Below, piece after piece: positions 1 through 10,528 of a stretch of 64,000 nt of DNA. The DNA lies in assembly GCA_029891385.1 (NCBI GenBank), contig CM057225.1:11507060-11571059 (forward strand), in the 5' to 3' direction. The notes under the pieces were generated by a model. That model was not told the DNA's origin. It did not search any database and saw nothing but the letters and a program-made list of their open reading frames with translations. The position numbers and the translations under genes are program-made. Source of the DNA: Erythroxylum novogranatense. Taxonomy: Eukaryota; Streptophyta; Magnoliopsida; Malpighiales; Erythroxylaceae. Every line of letters starts with the position of its first letter. Position 1 is the first letter of the stretch.

Positions 1-150
1 AGGTATTATTCAATGAAAGGATTGTGCAAATCAAGATGAGCAAGTGTCTAATCAATGGAGAATCAAGATGGGAGTTGTCCTCTAAGTGAAAATGGCATAA
101 AACATGAGGATTATAAAGGATTTGGTCGGATGTTACCATTGAAGGAAATA

Positions 151-346
151 CAAGTCGACTTACAAAGCACAAGTCGACTTACAGATGAAGCAATGTCAAT
201 ACAAGTCGACTTATCAAACACAAGTCGACCTATCGAGGACGACAAGTCGACTTACATGGTACAAGTCGACTTATTGGAGAGCGGAGATGAAAATTTTACG
301 TAAATGGTTGAAACAAGTCGACTTATACATTCGACAAGTCGACTTA
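151..346. repeat. Array of eight AAGTCGACTT palindromes
   Basis: Seven exact copies and one variant (AAGTCGACCT) of the self-complementary 10-mer AAGTCGACTT lie between about 151 and 346. Spacing is irregular, and most copies are preceded by CA or AC and followed by A. The array sits roughly 120-320 bases upstream of the TATA box at 468, where Sirevirus LTRs are reported to carry clustered palindromes. Two apparent ORFs across it only reflect the repeat. Confidence 0.85.
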
Positions 347-467
347 TGGATGCACGAAATCAGCTCCAACGGTCCAATTTGATAAAAATATAATGGAGAT
401 TATCAAGGAACGACTATATCCAATTAAGCAACGGCTAGTAGAGCTCCAACAGTTATATTTCTTCAAG

Positions 468-476
468 TATAAATAG
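468..476 (+). promoter_or_regulatory. TATA box of the Sirevirus-like LTR
   Basis: TATAAATAG lies downstream of the palindrome array in the expected U3 position. The transcription start would be about 30 bases further on. Confidence 0.6.
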
Positions 477-1104
477 AGGATGATGAAAGAAGAGTAGATA
501 CAAGTTCCATAAGTCTAAATACTCTTCTATTGCTTCAAATTGCTCACTATTGCTCTTATTTTGTTACTCTATTGTTTTGAGCACTTGTTCTTCAATCTTT
601 ACCATATTTCTTTTACAATTTGAGTGACAAGTGGAAGGTCACGTGTGAGGTAGGATTTGTGCCGTAAGACAAATCGTTTGTAAGGTAGCTTGAGCCAGAA
701 GTCAAGTGGAGTTGTAAAAAGTTCACACTCAACTACAAAGTGTGCAATAAAGTGATTGGCAAAATCCTAAGTGGGAGCTTAGGTAGAGGACGTAGGTCTT
801 AACACCGAACTTCTATAAAAACAAGTGTTTGATCTTCTTCCCTACACTTTTCAATTAAGTTTATCTAAATTATTTTTTTGTGTTTTAACTTCTGATTTTC
901 TTGTAGAAATTCTTAAAGAATTTTAAAGATCTATTCAACCCCCTTCTAGATCACTTACAGTTTATGTAGAATTCTGTGCTTAAATATATGAAGTCTCATA
1001 TATGTCAACTTGTGATCTTGTTGATTCTCTTTTATCTGCCTAGTTGTGTTTGATATTGAGTTGATGCTAGATTTCATTTGACCCATTGCATTGGCAAAAC
1101 CACC

Positions 1105-1324
1105 GCACACACTAAGATGCTTTTAACAGGGTTTTAAGCGATGGAGTTCATTGTTTAAAGCCTTGGACTTAAAAAATCCTTTAAGGTTCTGAGGCTCAAG
1201 AGCACTCAATGGGATCTTGAGAAATGGAGTTCATTGATCAAGATCCTGGACTTAAAGATAGTTCTTTAAGGTTTATCATTTCAAACTTAGTAATGTTTAA
1301 TCCACAGCACACACTAAGATGTGA
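1105..1324. repeat. 202-bp tandem repeat, first copy and start of second
   Basis: The 15-mer GCACACACTAAGATG occurs at 1105 and again at 1307, a period of 202 bases. The first unit carries a block with GGAGTTCATTG and CTTAAGG-like phrases, itself repeated inside the unit. The second unit is interrupted after 1324 by the solo LTR and resumes at 6281. The last five bases here (TGTGA, 1320-1324) are the left target duplication of that insertion. Confidence 0.8.
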
Positions 1325-2496
1325 TGTTGGACCCCGATCTTTTGATGGAAATTAGAATTATTAAAATAGAATTCAATGAGTGTGTTTGTATAGGTATTGT
1401 GTTGTAGATGTTATTGTATTTAAAGGAGATTGATGACAAATGAAGTGATTGGTTTTGATGATTTTGAAATTTGAGTAGATTTGTATGAGTTATGAAAATT
1501 AAAGTGAATGGGTTGATTGAAATAGAGTTGAAAAGCAAGAAATGATTAGTGAAAGTGTTATATGTTGAAGAAAATTAGAAAGTTTGACTTTTTGGAGTAA
1601 AGAGTTGACTTTTGATTTAGGCAGATTTTGAGGAAATAATCTACATGAAATTTGTAGATTTTGTTGAGAGCTTTTCGTAGCCATAAAGTATGCTATTTTT
1701 TGATATCGAGATTGAAAGTTATGATATTTGAAAGTTAAGTGTATTTTGCCTTGATTTTGGAAAATGCTCTAAGTGTAGGATTGTATATGTTGTGTTTTGA
1801 GGCAATTTCCGTACTGATGTAGTTTGAATTGGATTAAATCGTTACGTGAAAGTTATAGAGAATTTGAATAGCTTTAAAATGATGTATAATATGCAATTCT
1901 TGGTTGTGGAGGTTGAAAGATATGATAATGTGAAATTTGGATATTGCTTAGGTGTTGGCTATCAGGGCAGAAACTTCGATTGAACAATTAACTTATCTAA
2001 AGGTTGAATTTTCTTTTGAGTTCTTCATGAACATTGTAGAGCTTGTTTTTATCTTTCCATTGATATAAGGCACGAAAATATTGGACAAGGGAGTAGAAAG
2101 TTATGATTTTTAGAAGTTCTGATGCTGTTTAGTGTGAAGCTGACCGACTAGTCAGCTTTGTGTAGAGTTTTTGACCCATTTAGAGGTCAATCTGATTTTT
2201 AAGGCCTTCATGAAAGTTGTATAGGGTTCTTTTACCTTTCCATAGACACCAAATTTGTCAAATTTGGAGTTCTGGATCAAAAGCTATGATGTTTGCAAGT
2301 TTTTGTACTGTTGAGAAATTATCGATCAGTCATCTTTGTGTAAAATTTTGATCCCTTTAGATTCCGAGCTTGCTTATGAGTCCTTCTTAAAAATTGTAGA
2401 TCTGTCTTTTATCTTTCCAACTAAACAAACCGTGTCTAATTTGGAGCTCGGAGTCAAAAGTTATGAGGGTTTGAAGTTTGAAGGTCGGATTGGGTG

Positions 2497-2659
2497 CCGA
2501 CCGACCTCTGTTGGCCGACCGACCTCTGATGGCCGAGCCGACCTCTGTTGGCCGACCGACCTCTGATGGCCGAGCCGACCTCTGTTGGCTGAGAGACTTC
2601 TGTTGACCGAGCCGACCTCTATTGGTCGACCGACCTCTGATGGCCGACCGATCTTCGTT
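2497..2659. repeat. GC-rich short tandem repeat inside the solo LTR
   Basis: About nine degenerate copies of an 18-20-bp unit built on CCGACCGACCTCTG(T/A)TGG, alternating with a CCGAGCCGACCTC variant. It is much richer in GC than the flanks. It lies in the presumed U3, about 1.1 kb upstream of the TATA box. Confidence 0.85.
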
Positions 2660-2769
2660 CTGGCCGAGCTTTGATTTTTCTGGCCAAGCTCTGACCTCCC
2701 TTCACTCTTTTGAGTATAACTTCTTCATCGGACATCCGATCGATCTGATTCTTTTTTTAAATTAAACTG

Positions 2770-3500
2770 GAGACATGAGGCTACAAATTTTATGAAGGAG
2801 CCGATCGATAATGTAGCCTCCAAGACTTTCAAATACTGGTCGGAAGTTAGGTATAGAGTTCAGTCTCAGCTTTGTAATGATATGAGCAGTGTTCAGTGTT
2901 ATAGGTCGCTAGAGCTCGGATTGAGTTGATTTTTTTTGTACATTAAACTAGAGACATATATCTACAATTCATCTGAAGGAGCCGATCGATAATGTAGCCT
3001 CTAAGACTTCCAAATATCGGTCGGAAGTTCAGTGTAGTGTTCAGTCTCGGTGTTGTAATGGCTAAATAGTGTTCAGTGTTATAGGTCGCTAGAGGTCGCT
3101 AGAGCTCGCTAGATCTCGGATTGAGTTGATTCTTGTTGTTAATGAAAATAGAGACACGGGGCTACAAATGGTATGAAGGATCCGAGCTATAATGTAGCCT
3201 CTAAGACTTCCAAATATAGGTCGGAAGTTCAGTGTAGTGTTCAGTCCCGGTGTTGTAATGGCTAAGCAGTGTTTAGTATTTTGGAGATATCTCGACCGAT
3301 AGAGCTCCGATTGAGTTGGTTCTTGTTGGTAATGAAAATAGAGACATGGGGCTACAAATATTATGAGGAGCCGAGCTATAATTTAGCCTCCAAGACTTCC
3401 AAATATGGGTCGGAAGTTAGGAGTAGTGTTCAGCCTCGGGTATGAAGAACAAACTTCAGTATTTTCGAGATATCTTGAGCTATAGAGCTCCGAACGATCC
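2770..3500. repeat. Four tandem copies of a 180-200-bp unit inside the solo LTR
   Basis: A unit beginning GAGACA and continuing through GCTACAAAT, a GGAGCCGA block, AATGTAGCCTC and GGTCGGAAGTT starts at 2770, 2951, 3151 and 3341 (spacings 181, 200 and 190). The copies have diverged from one another, so the amplification is old relative to the LTR insertion or was inherited by the family. Confidence 0.85.
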
Positions 3501-3718
3501 GATTCTTGAAGCGATGGATTCGTAAGACATAGAGGAACATTTCTTTAGAAGAAATTTTTATCAAATGACTTCATTTACCTGATCGAAATAATCAGACAAG
3601 ATGTCAGTTTTAAAGACCAATGAAGGGGCAATTTTGGAAGGTTACTCAAAGGATTAAGTTTATAGGCTTAAATGGAGGGGCTTATGGGTCATTCCCCATT
3701 CATTAAATGACATGGCAC

Positions 3719-3726
3719 TATAAAAA
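3719..3726 (+). promoter_or_regulatory. TATA box of the gypsy-like solo LTR
   Basis: TATAAAAA is followed within 60 bases by a purine-rich GAAGAGAGAAGGGAGAG leader (about 3785-3845). TATA followed by a purine-rich R/U5 start is common in long gypsy LTRs. It sets the + orientation of the solo LTR. Confidence 0.55.
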
Positions 3727-6280
3727 GGATTGGGCTGTTGTTTTATTAAGTGAGGCACGACACTTGAACAAAAGAAAAGAAAAATAAGAAGAGAGAAGAG
3801 AGAAGGGAGAGCAAACTTCGGAGAAGAAAGAAGGGAGAGCTTAGGGTTTCGGATTTTTGGGGGTTCAAGCTCAGTTTTTCGTTGATTCATGAGGGAAAAA
3901 GATGGAAGGAGAAGAGAGCTTCCTTTCAAGCCTAATAAATCCGAAAATGGTGAAAAGTTTGAGGTAAGAGAAAAGTTGAGCTTTGAGCTTTTCTTCGATT
4001 TATGGTTTAGAAATATGGAAAATGGTATGGGTTTGTGGAATATGAAGTCAATTTTGATGATTGCTAAGTATGATGGGTTTAATTTGGGATTTTGAAAATT
4101 AGGGTTTATGCCCAAAGTTGGAATTTGGGGCTTTTGGAAATTTGTAATTTAGAAAGCTTGAATATATGAGGGATTTATGTTTTCTAAGTTCAATTTGAGG
4201 ATTAAGTTAATTATGATATTGAATTTGTGTGGAATTGCTTTAGGTAAAGTTAAATTGGAAGAAGAAGGAATTTGGAGATTCGATACTTTGGGCAAAGTAT
4301 TAGCGTCAATTTAAGGTGGGTGATGTATTTATATTTTGAATCATGAGTAAATTATGTGATTTTGAAAAATCAAGAAAAGAATAATATTTTTGAAATTATG
4401 TTTTCAAAGGATTTGAAAATAATTATTCAAAGATTTACGTTAAAATGTTTGAAAATGATTTGGGAAAATTGTAGAAAATTTTGAGAATACGAGATTTATG
4501 AAAATTGTGTTTTCGCATTTTTGAAAAATGTGAACCATGTTGTTTATGCATTAATATATATTGATTGTGGGTTGAAAAAAATACTTGCACTCTTTTTTAT
4601 GCATTTGAATGATATACGATTAATTGAGTTATTGAATATGATTGTTATATAAAATGATTGTGAATATGTAAAAATTGATTGGTGAATTTGTATTTTTACA
4701 AAGATGACATATGAAATTATGTGCTTAGTGAATGTAATCGTGTCTAGTAAGACACGACATGAAAATGTGAAATTTTGAAAAGTGCTTTCAGCAATCACTG
4801 GTTTTAAGCATGAATATGTGAATTGTATGGGTTTGGTCAGTCCCTCCGTAGAGTCGATAATCTTGTCTCCCTTTGATAGCCTTCTCCCACGCTCAGAAGT
4901 GACTTAGGAGTTCGATTTGGACTCCCTCTCATTCACTGTTTGCACATGACCGCTATATGGAATGTGCGAGACGTCCTGTTAGACCGAAACCAAACCATTT
5001 TGTTATGTTATGTGATTTTTATTTTGTTTATGTGCGTGAAATTTCTCCGATGTGATTGCATTCATGTTTATGAGAAATTTTGAAAATGAGAAAAGGGTTT
5101 TCAACCATGAAATTATAGAAATTTGATATGAAAAGTTTGGAAAATTGAAAAGGGTTTGAGAAAATATTTGAAAGTTGAAAAGTTTGAAAACTAAGCCTTT
5201 TGGCAAAAGTTTATGAAAATTGATTTCGCTTATTATTCAGCTTTATAAATATGTTACCCACGAGCTGAGGTCACCTCCCTTTCATCCCCATTTCCGTGTT
5301 TCGCAATGGTGAGATCGGATGAAAGAGTGTCAAGACATTCGATTCGATTTTGTAGTATTTGGATTTTGTGTAAATTGAGATTTTGGTATTAAAATTGGAT
5401 ATGGCTTAAATTGCCATGTAAGTATATGATTTATGAAGTTTGTATGTAATTGTGTATATTGGGTTGATGCAAAAGAATGAAGAGGTTGATGTACGGATTT
5501 AAAATCTGTAATTGTAAATAATTTTAGAAATTGTATATGAAATTGTGTATGATTTTGGGAAAACATATTGTTAATTGATATGAGAATTTGATTGAAGTGT
5601 TTAGAACTAATATTGCGTTAGTTGCTGGTGTTTGGATTCCGGACGGGAGAGTTCGATGATTCTGGATTTTGTGATATTAGAAGTATATTTTGGCTTTACA
5701 GGAATTTTTGGGATAGGATAAATGCAGCCGTTATGCTGCCAAATTTTTGTTAGAAAATAAACTGAAAAAGAAGAAAAATAAAATTTAGATGTATGAAAGA
5801 TGGATTTATGAGATTGGTATTAATGTTAAGAAGTTTATTATGATTTGAGTGCGATTTGGGATTTGTATGAGTATTCAAGCATATGATGATTTTGTATGTA
5901 ATGAAATAAAGTGATTAAGAAAGAAAAGACAAGGAATAAGAAAAAAAAATTATACCGGATTTCGGAATGGTACATCTTAGGGTTTCCAACGCGATTATGT
6001 TCATTCGATCGTTTTCTTTGATTATTGTTCTCGGATGTCGGATATGTTTCAGTTTAATTGATTATTTCGTTTATCCCCGCCTTATGAGTCGATTCTATTG
6101 ATTTCTGTCGATTTGGTATTCGATTCCGATTTGCATTTGCTTCGAGTATGCGCTTCGTTTTCGATTCTTATGCTTTGTTTTTTGATTCGAAATTTCGATG
6201 CGAAATTTTCGTTTCCATTCGATTCCGTTTTCCGTTCTACTTTTTCGGTTGGGATTCGGTTTCTGGATCGGGTCCCAACA

Positions 6281-6484
6281 TGTGCTTAACGGGATCTTGA
6301 GCAATGGAGTTCATTGATCAAGATCTTAGACTTAAAGAGTCCTTTAAGGTTCTGAGGCTCAAGAGCACTCAATGGGGTCTTGAGAAATTGAGTTCATTAA
6401 TCAAGACCCTGGACTTAAAAAGAACCCTTTAAGGTTTACCATTCAAACTTAGTGATTTCTAATCCCATCAAATTAGTTTTGAGC
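6281..6484. repeat. Second 202-bp repeat unit, right part
   Basis: This resumes the unit broken at 1324 and aligns with 1119-1306, sharing the GGAGTTCATTGATCAAGATC and GGCTCAAGAGCACTCAATGG phrases. The first five bases TGTGC are the right target duplication of the solo LTR. Confidence 0.8.
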
Positions 6485-8051
6485 TATGATGGCCAAAGCT
6501 CATTTCCAAGGAAATTTTATCAATTGTTTCAATCTTTTCATTTTCCTTTCCAAAAACCAAAAAAATACTTTTCACAATGCATTTTAGTGTAGTTAATGTT
6601 TTCAAACAAAACCCTCATTTCCTTACTAACTTCGCTTGTACTTTATGACATATAGGCTAGCTTAGGTCCATTTCATTAGGTTCCGATTAAGTGAGACGAC
6701 TCGATGTTGCAACTTATACTGCAATCTTGGAATTTATTAATTTTGACTGGTTTCCAAGGATCGATCTTAAGGTCGAATCGACAAAGCCGCGATCAGTCAT
6801 GTAAGTTCACAATTAGATCAACTTGAAATGACAAGACAATCTGGAGCTCATTCATCTTGTCTAACAATTGCAGAGTTGGTCAACTCTTGTAGAATGGTTA
6901 GTGTTCTATGGTCGCATACAAACATCCTTGATCAAGGATGCCCACTTGCCCCCCACTGCATCTAAAAAATTTTAATTTAAAATTATTATTTTAAATTTTA
7001 ATTTCATAAAAAAAATTAAAATTTTGCCTCGATTAATTTAATTGGTGACAAAAAATAATAAAAAGTATGGATATATTAAGATATCAAATAAAAAATAAAA
7101 TCTGAGCCTATATATTTTTATTAAGATTACTATTATTTTGGCTCATGACTTTTTTAAATGAAAGCCTACAAATAGAGAGATAAAAACTACCCTTTTGGCT
7201 TCTTCATCATACTACTTTTTGTCTTTTTAGCTTCTTCTTCCCCTAACTCCACAAGGACTACCACACCCAAAACAAAAAACAATAATCTATATTGAACTCA
7301 ATTGTGGAAAGGATTCCCCCACAGGCCCCACCCCGTTCTACTGTTGATAGGTAAATTCCCACTTCTTTTTTTTTTTAAGAATGTGTAGTACGTATAATTT
7401 AGAGATGGGTTCTTGTAAGTTGTAATAGAGTTGGTACATTTTTAATCTTTACATTCTTTTAGAGTTTTAGTGAAGATGAAAGAGAAGATTTCTCATTGGA
7501 GACGAAAAATCGTAGCATATAAAGTTATAAAAATGAATAAAAACAGTACAAACCATCTAGCACTAGTGATAATAGGGATAAAAGAAATACCCTAGAGACA
7601 ATAAACAGAGGCCCTTTCAAATGGTGTGATTTAGGGAGGGACACAGAGGCAAAGAGAGAGAGAGCAAATGAAAATCCACTGACCCCGAATGAATATAAGG
7701 GGAAATTGTGACAATGGAGGCAAGAAATAGGATGGGATCTAATTAGGCTGATTTTGTTTCTTTAATAATTCATTTTCTTGGAGCAAGAAACGAGAAGGGG
7801 AGGGGAGTTTCCAAGTATTATTGCTAATAGATGAATGGTTTAAAATTTTCAAGTAAAATAGTACATCCTTTTCCATATCAAGTCCACTCTTAGTATTTAT
7901 GAATTTTTTTACTTTTTTTGTATATTTCATAAATTTGCATATGTGTAAAATATTTTTAAATAGTTTTAATTAGTTAATTTTTTATGAGTAGATAATTTTT
8001 TATTTATTTTATATTCAATTTGTTCCTAATTACTTAACTTTGATTTCAGTT
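6485..8051. other. Intergenic, no supported gene
   Basis: AT-rich DNA with a pyrimidine-rich stretch at 7190-7250 and a short GA microsatellite at 7653-7664. ORFs are short and have no recognisable motif. The 5' end of the hAT element probably lies in the right part, but I could not find a terminal repeat matching the one at 10511-10528. Confidence 0.5.
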
Positions 8052-10390
8052 ATGGACAATTTCTCAAAAGGCCTCTTACAAAGAAGGATTCTAGCCCCAA
8101 CCCTTTAAAGCATCCTCATTGAGGAGTCAATTTAGAAGATCTTCAGTCTGATCCAGGATTGCGAAAAAAAATTTCAGATTATCATCCTAATATCCGTGAT
8201 AAAATACGAAGAGCTTATTTGTAAAAGGGTCCATGTCAACCTTTTGAGCATGATTTTTCACAAAGAAAACTTGGAAATATTTATTGTTGATTTGTTCCAT
8301 CTTAGTTTAAAGAATACACTAATTGGTTGGAGTATAGTGTTACAAAAGATGCAGTTTTTTGCTTATGTTACGATCTTTTTAAACTAGATATTGGAAGTAA
8401 AGCAAGTGATGATACTTTTGTTACTGATGGATTTAACTATTGGAAGAAAAAAGACAGATTTCATATTCATGTAGGAGGTCCTAATAGCTCTCACAATATA
8501 GCTTGGAAGAAATGTCGAGATTTGATGAATCAAAAACTACATATTCAAGTTGTTTATGCTAATCAATCTAACCATGCTCAAAAGGACTATCATACCCAAT
8601 TCACTGCATCAGTGGATTGTGTTCGATTCCTTTTATGTCAAACATTGGCGTTTCGTGGTCGTGATGAATCAGAGACTTCTTGTAATAATGGTAATTTTCT
8701 TCAACTTTTACAATTCTTGGCTGACCATAATGAAACTATCAACAATGTTGTTTTCAACAATACCCGCGGAAATCTCAAAGTTATTGCTCTTGACATACAA
8801 AAGGATATTGTCAAAGCCGTTGCAATTGAAAACTCTAATGCCATTATTAATGATCTTCAAGGTGGGTTATTTTATGTCCTTATTGATGAGTCTCGTGATA
8901 TCTCAATCAAGAACAATTGACTATTGTTTTATGTTATGTGAATGTAATAGGATGTCTGCTTGAGCGATTTATTGGTATTATTCGTGTTAGTGGTACCACC
9001 TCTTTATCACTAAAGTTTGCAATAGATGAATTGTTTTCAAAGCATGGATTAAGTATATCATCTTTACGTGGGCAAGGTTACAATGGAGCTAACAATATGT
9101 AAGGAGCAATTAATGGTCTAAAGACTTTGATTTTAAAAGAAAATAATTCAACTCACTATGTTCATTGTTTCTCTCATCAATTGCAATTAGCACTTGTAGC
9201 GGTGGCCAAGAATCATGTACATGTTGCTTTGTTATTTAACACAGTCTCAAGCTTATCAAATATAGTTGGAGGTTCTTGTAAAAGAAAAGATCTTCTTTGT
9301 GAGAAGCAATTTAATAAGATTGTTGAAGGGCTGAAAAATGGTGAACTTTCAAGTAGTAAAGGTTTACATCAAGAAACTTCTCTTCAAAGACCAGGTGAAA
9401 CACGTTGGGCATACATTATGGATCATTATCTAGCTTAATCGTGATGTTTGACTCTATAGTTGATATTCTAGAGATCATTATAGAAGAAGGCACAACTTTA
9501 TAGCAAAAAGGTGAAGTATATGCTTTGCTTGATTCTCCAATCTTATGAATTTGTGTTTAGCTTGCATTTGATGAAAAAAAATCTTGGGCATCACAAATGA
9601 ATTATCTCAAACGTTGCAAAGGAAGGATCAAGACATTATCAGTGTAATTTATTTGATTAAAGTTTCCAAACAAGGACTTCAAATGATAAGGGATGATGGG
9701 TGGTAGTCCTTATTTGATGAAACGTCTTCATTTTATGAGAACCATGATATTGCCATTCCAAATATGGATGACAATTTTGTACATCGGGAAAGGTCAAGGC
9801 GAAATGCACAAAAAAATGACAATTTGCATCATTATCAAGTGGAGTTATTTTACACTGAGATTGATATGCAACTTTAAGAGCTCAACAATCGCTTCAATGA
9901 GGTAAATACCAAGTTGCTTATTTGTGTGACATGCTTGAATCCAAGTGACTCTTTTTATGCTTTTGATAAACAAAAATTGATTCAGCTTGCTGAATTTTAT
10001 CCTTCTGATTTCTCTAAAGTAGAGCTTATTACTTTTGGTGATCAACTTGATAATTATATTGTTAATATGCAATCTGATGATCAATTTTTGATATTAAATG
10101 GGATTAGTGATCTTGCCAAGAAACTAGTTGAAGCAAAAAAGGATGATGTGTATCTTTTGGTGTTTTTACTTGTGATATTAGCTTTGATTTTGCCTATTGC
10201 TACTCCATCGGTGGAAAGAGCATTTTCTGCAATGAAGATAGTGAAAAATCGCTTACACAATTGAATGGGAGATTCTTTGATGAATGACTGTTTGATCACA
10301 TATATTGAGAAAGATATCTTCAATAGTATTGACAATGAGAAAATTTTACAACGATATCAAAACATGAGGATTCGTAGAGAACGATTGTAA
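8052..10390 (+). pseudogene. hAT transposase with TTF/zf-MYM-type finger, broken
   Basis: Decayed transposase of the plant hAT group often annotated as zinc finger MYM-type protein 1-like. In order it shows an N-terminal TTF-type finger remnant around 8340-8390 (FCLCYDLFK), a DUF4371-like central part with GRDESE near 8665 and LIDESRDIS near 8880-8905, then GQGYNGANNM near 9070-9100, HCFSHQLQLA at 9160-9195, and the C-terminal hAT dimerisation block with SVERAFSAMK near 10205-10240 and NDCLITYIEKDIF to 10320. The frame is broken near 8915, at 9100 (TAA), around 9437-9900 and at 10262. In GQGYNGANNM the usual second catalytic Asp is Asn, so the enzyme would be dead even without the frame breaks. 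No neighbour depends on it. Confidence 0.85.
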
Positions 10391-10510
10391 TATGCTATAT
10401 CTAAGAAGTTCAAGACAATGATGTAATTTTTTATTTATCAAATATACAAATATTTGTATTTTTTCAGTAATATAAGAGTACTTTAAATATTTTACTCCCA
10501 CTCAAAATAA

Positions 10511-10528
10511 TTTTTGGATCCGTCCTTG
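10511..10528. repeat. Candidate right terminal repeat of the hAT element
   Basis: TTTTTGGATCCGTCCTTG lies 120 bases after the transposase stop. Read inward it is CAAGGACGGATCC..., close to the CAGGGGCGGATCC-type ends of plant hAT elements of this group. No partner was found on the left, so this remains a candidate. Confidence 0.45.

Larger units (their letters stand above)
1..953 (+). mobile_element. Partial Sirevirus-like Ty1/copia LTR
   Basis: This stretch has the layout of the 3' half of a Sirevirus LTR. It contains an array of palindromic GTCGAC motifs, then a TATA box, then a long U5-like part with phrases typical of these LTRs: a GGACGTAGG block followed by CCGAAC and CTATAAA near 790-820, and a TTCAACCCCC tract at 935-944. 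The left end lies outside the window. The right boundary is only approximate because no PBS follows; I end it at the CA near 953. No coding part of the element is present next to it, so it is a solo LTR or a remnant. The family call is by pattern recognition, helped by the similar tract in the minus-strand Sirevirus LTR at 38255-38275. Confidence 0.6.
1325..6280 (+). mobile_element. Solo LTR of a Ty3/gypsy-like element, about 4.96 kb
   Basis: The element starts TGTTGGACCCCGATC and ends GATCGGGTCCCAACA, so the ends are near-perfect inverted repeats beginning TG and ending CA. It is flanked by TGTGA (1320-1324) and TGTGC (6281-6285), a 5-bp target duplication with one mismatch, and removing it restores the second 202-bp unit. 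Inside there is a TATA box at 3719, tandem repeats in U3, and a purine-rich stretch after 3770, but no gag or pol. Direct repeats at the two ends are absent, so it is not a full element with short LTRs. Length and internal style resemble the very long LTRs of Tekay/Del-type chromoviruses; the lineage is inference. A TIR DNA transposon is a less likely alternative. Confidence 0.7.

Noticed and set aside
55..382. Two ORFs (82 and 65 codons) over the palindrome array
   Set aside because: Their sequence is only the repeated QVDL/KSTY translation of the 10-mer array in an LTR.
2336..2566. 76-codon ORF rich in GRPTS
   Set aside because: Translation of the GC-rich short tandem repeat in the solo LTR; no gene signal.
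3660..4115. 151-codon minus-strand ORF
   Set aside because: Opposite to the TATA box and purine-rich leader of the solo LTR; low-complexity Ser/Phe/Leu composition from a GA-rich stretch.
1325..6280. Interpretation as a cut-and-paste DNA transposon because of inverted ends
   Set aside because: TG...CA ends, 5-bp target duplication, an internal TATA followed by a purine-rich leader, and no transposase fit a solo LTR better.
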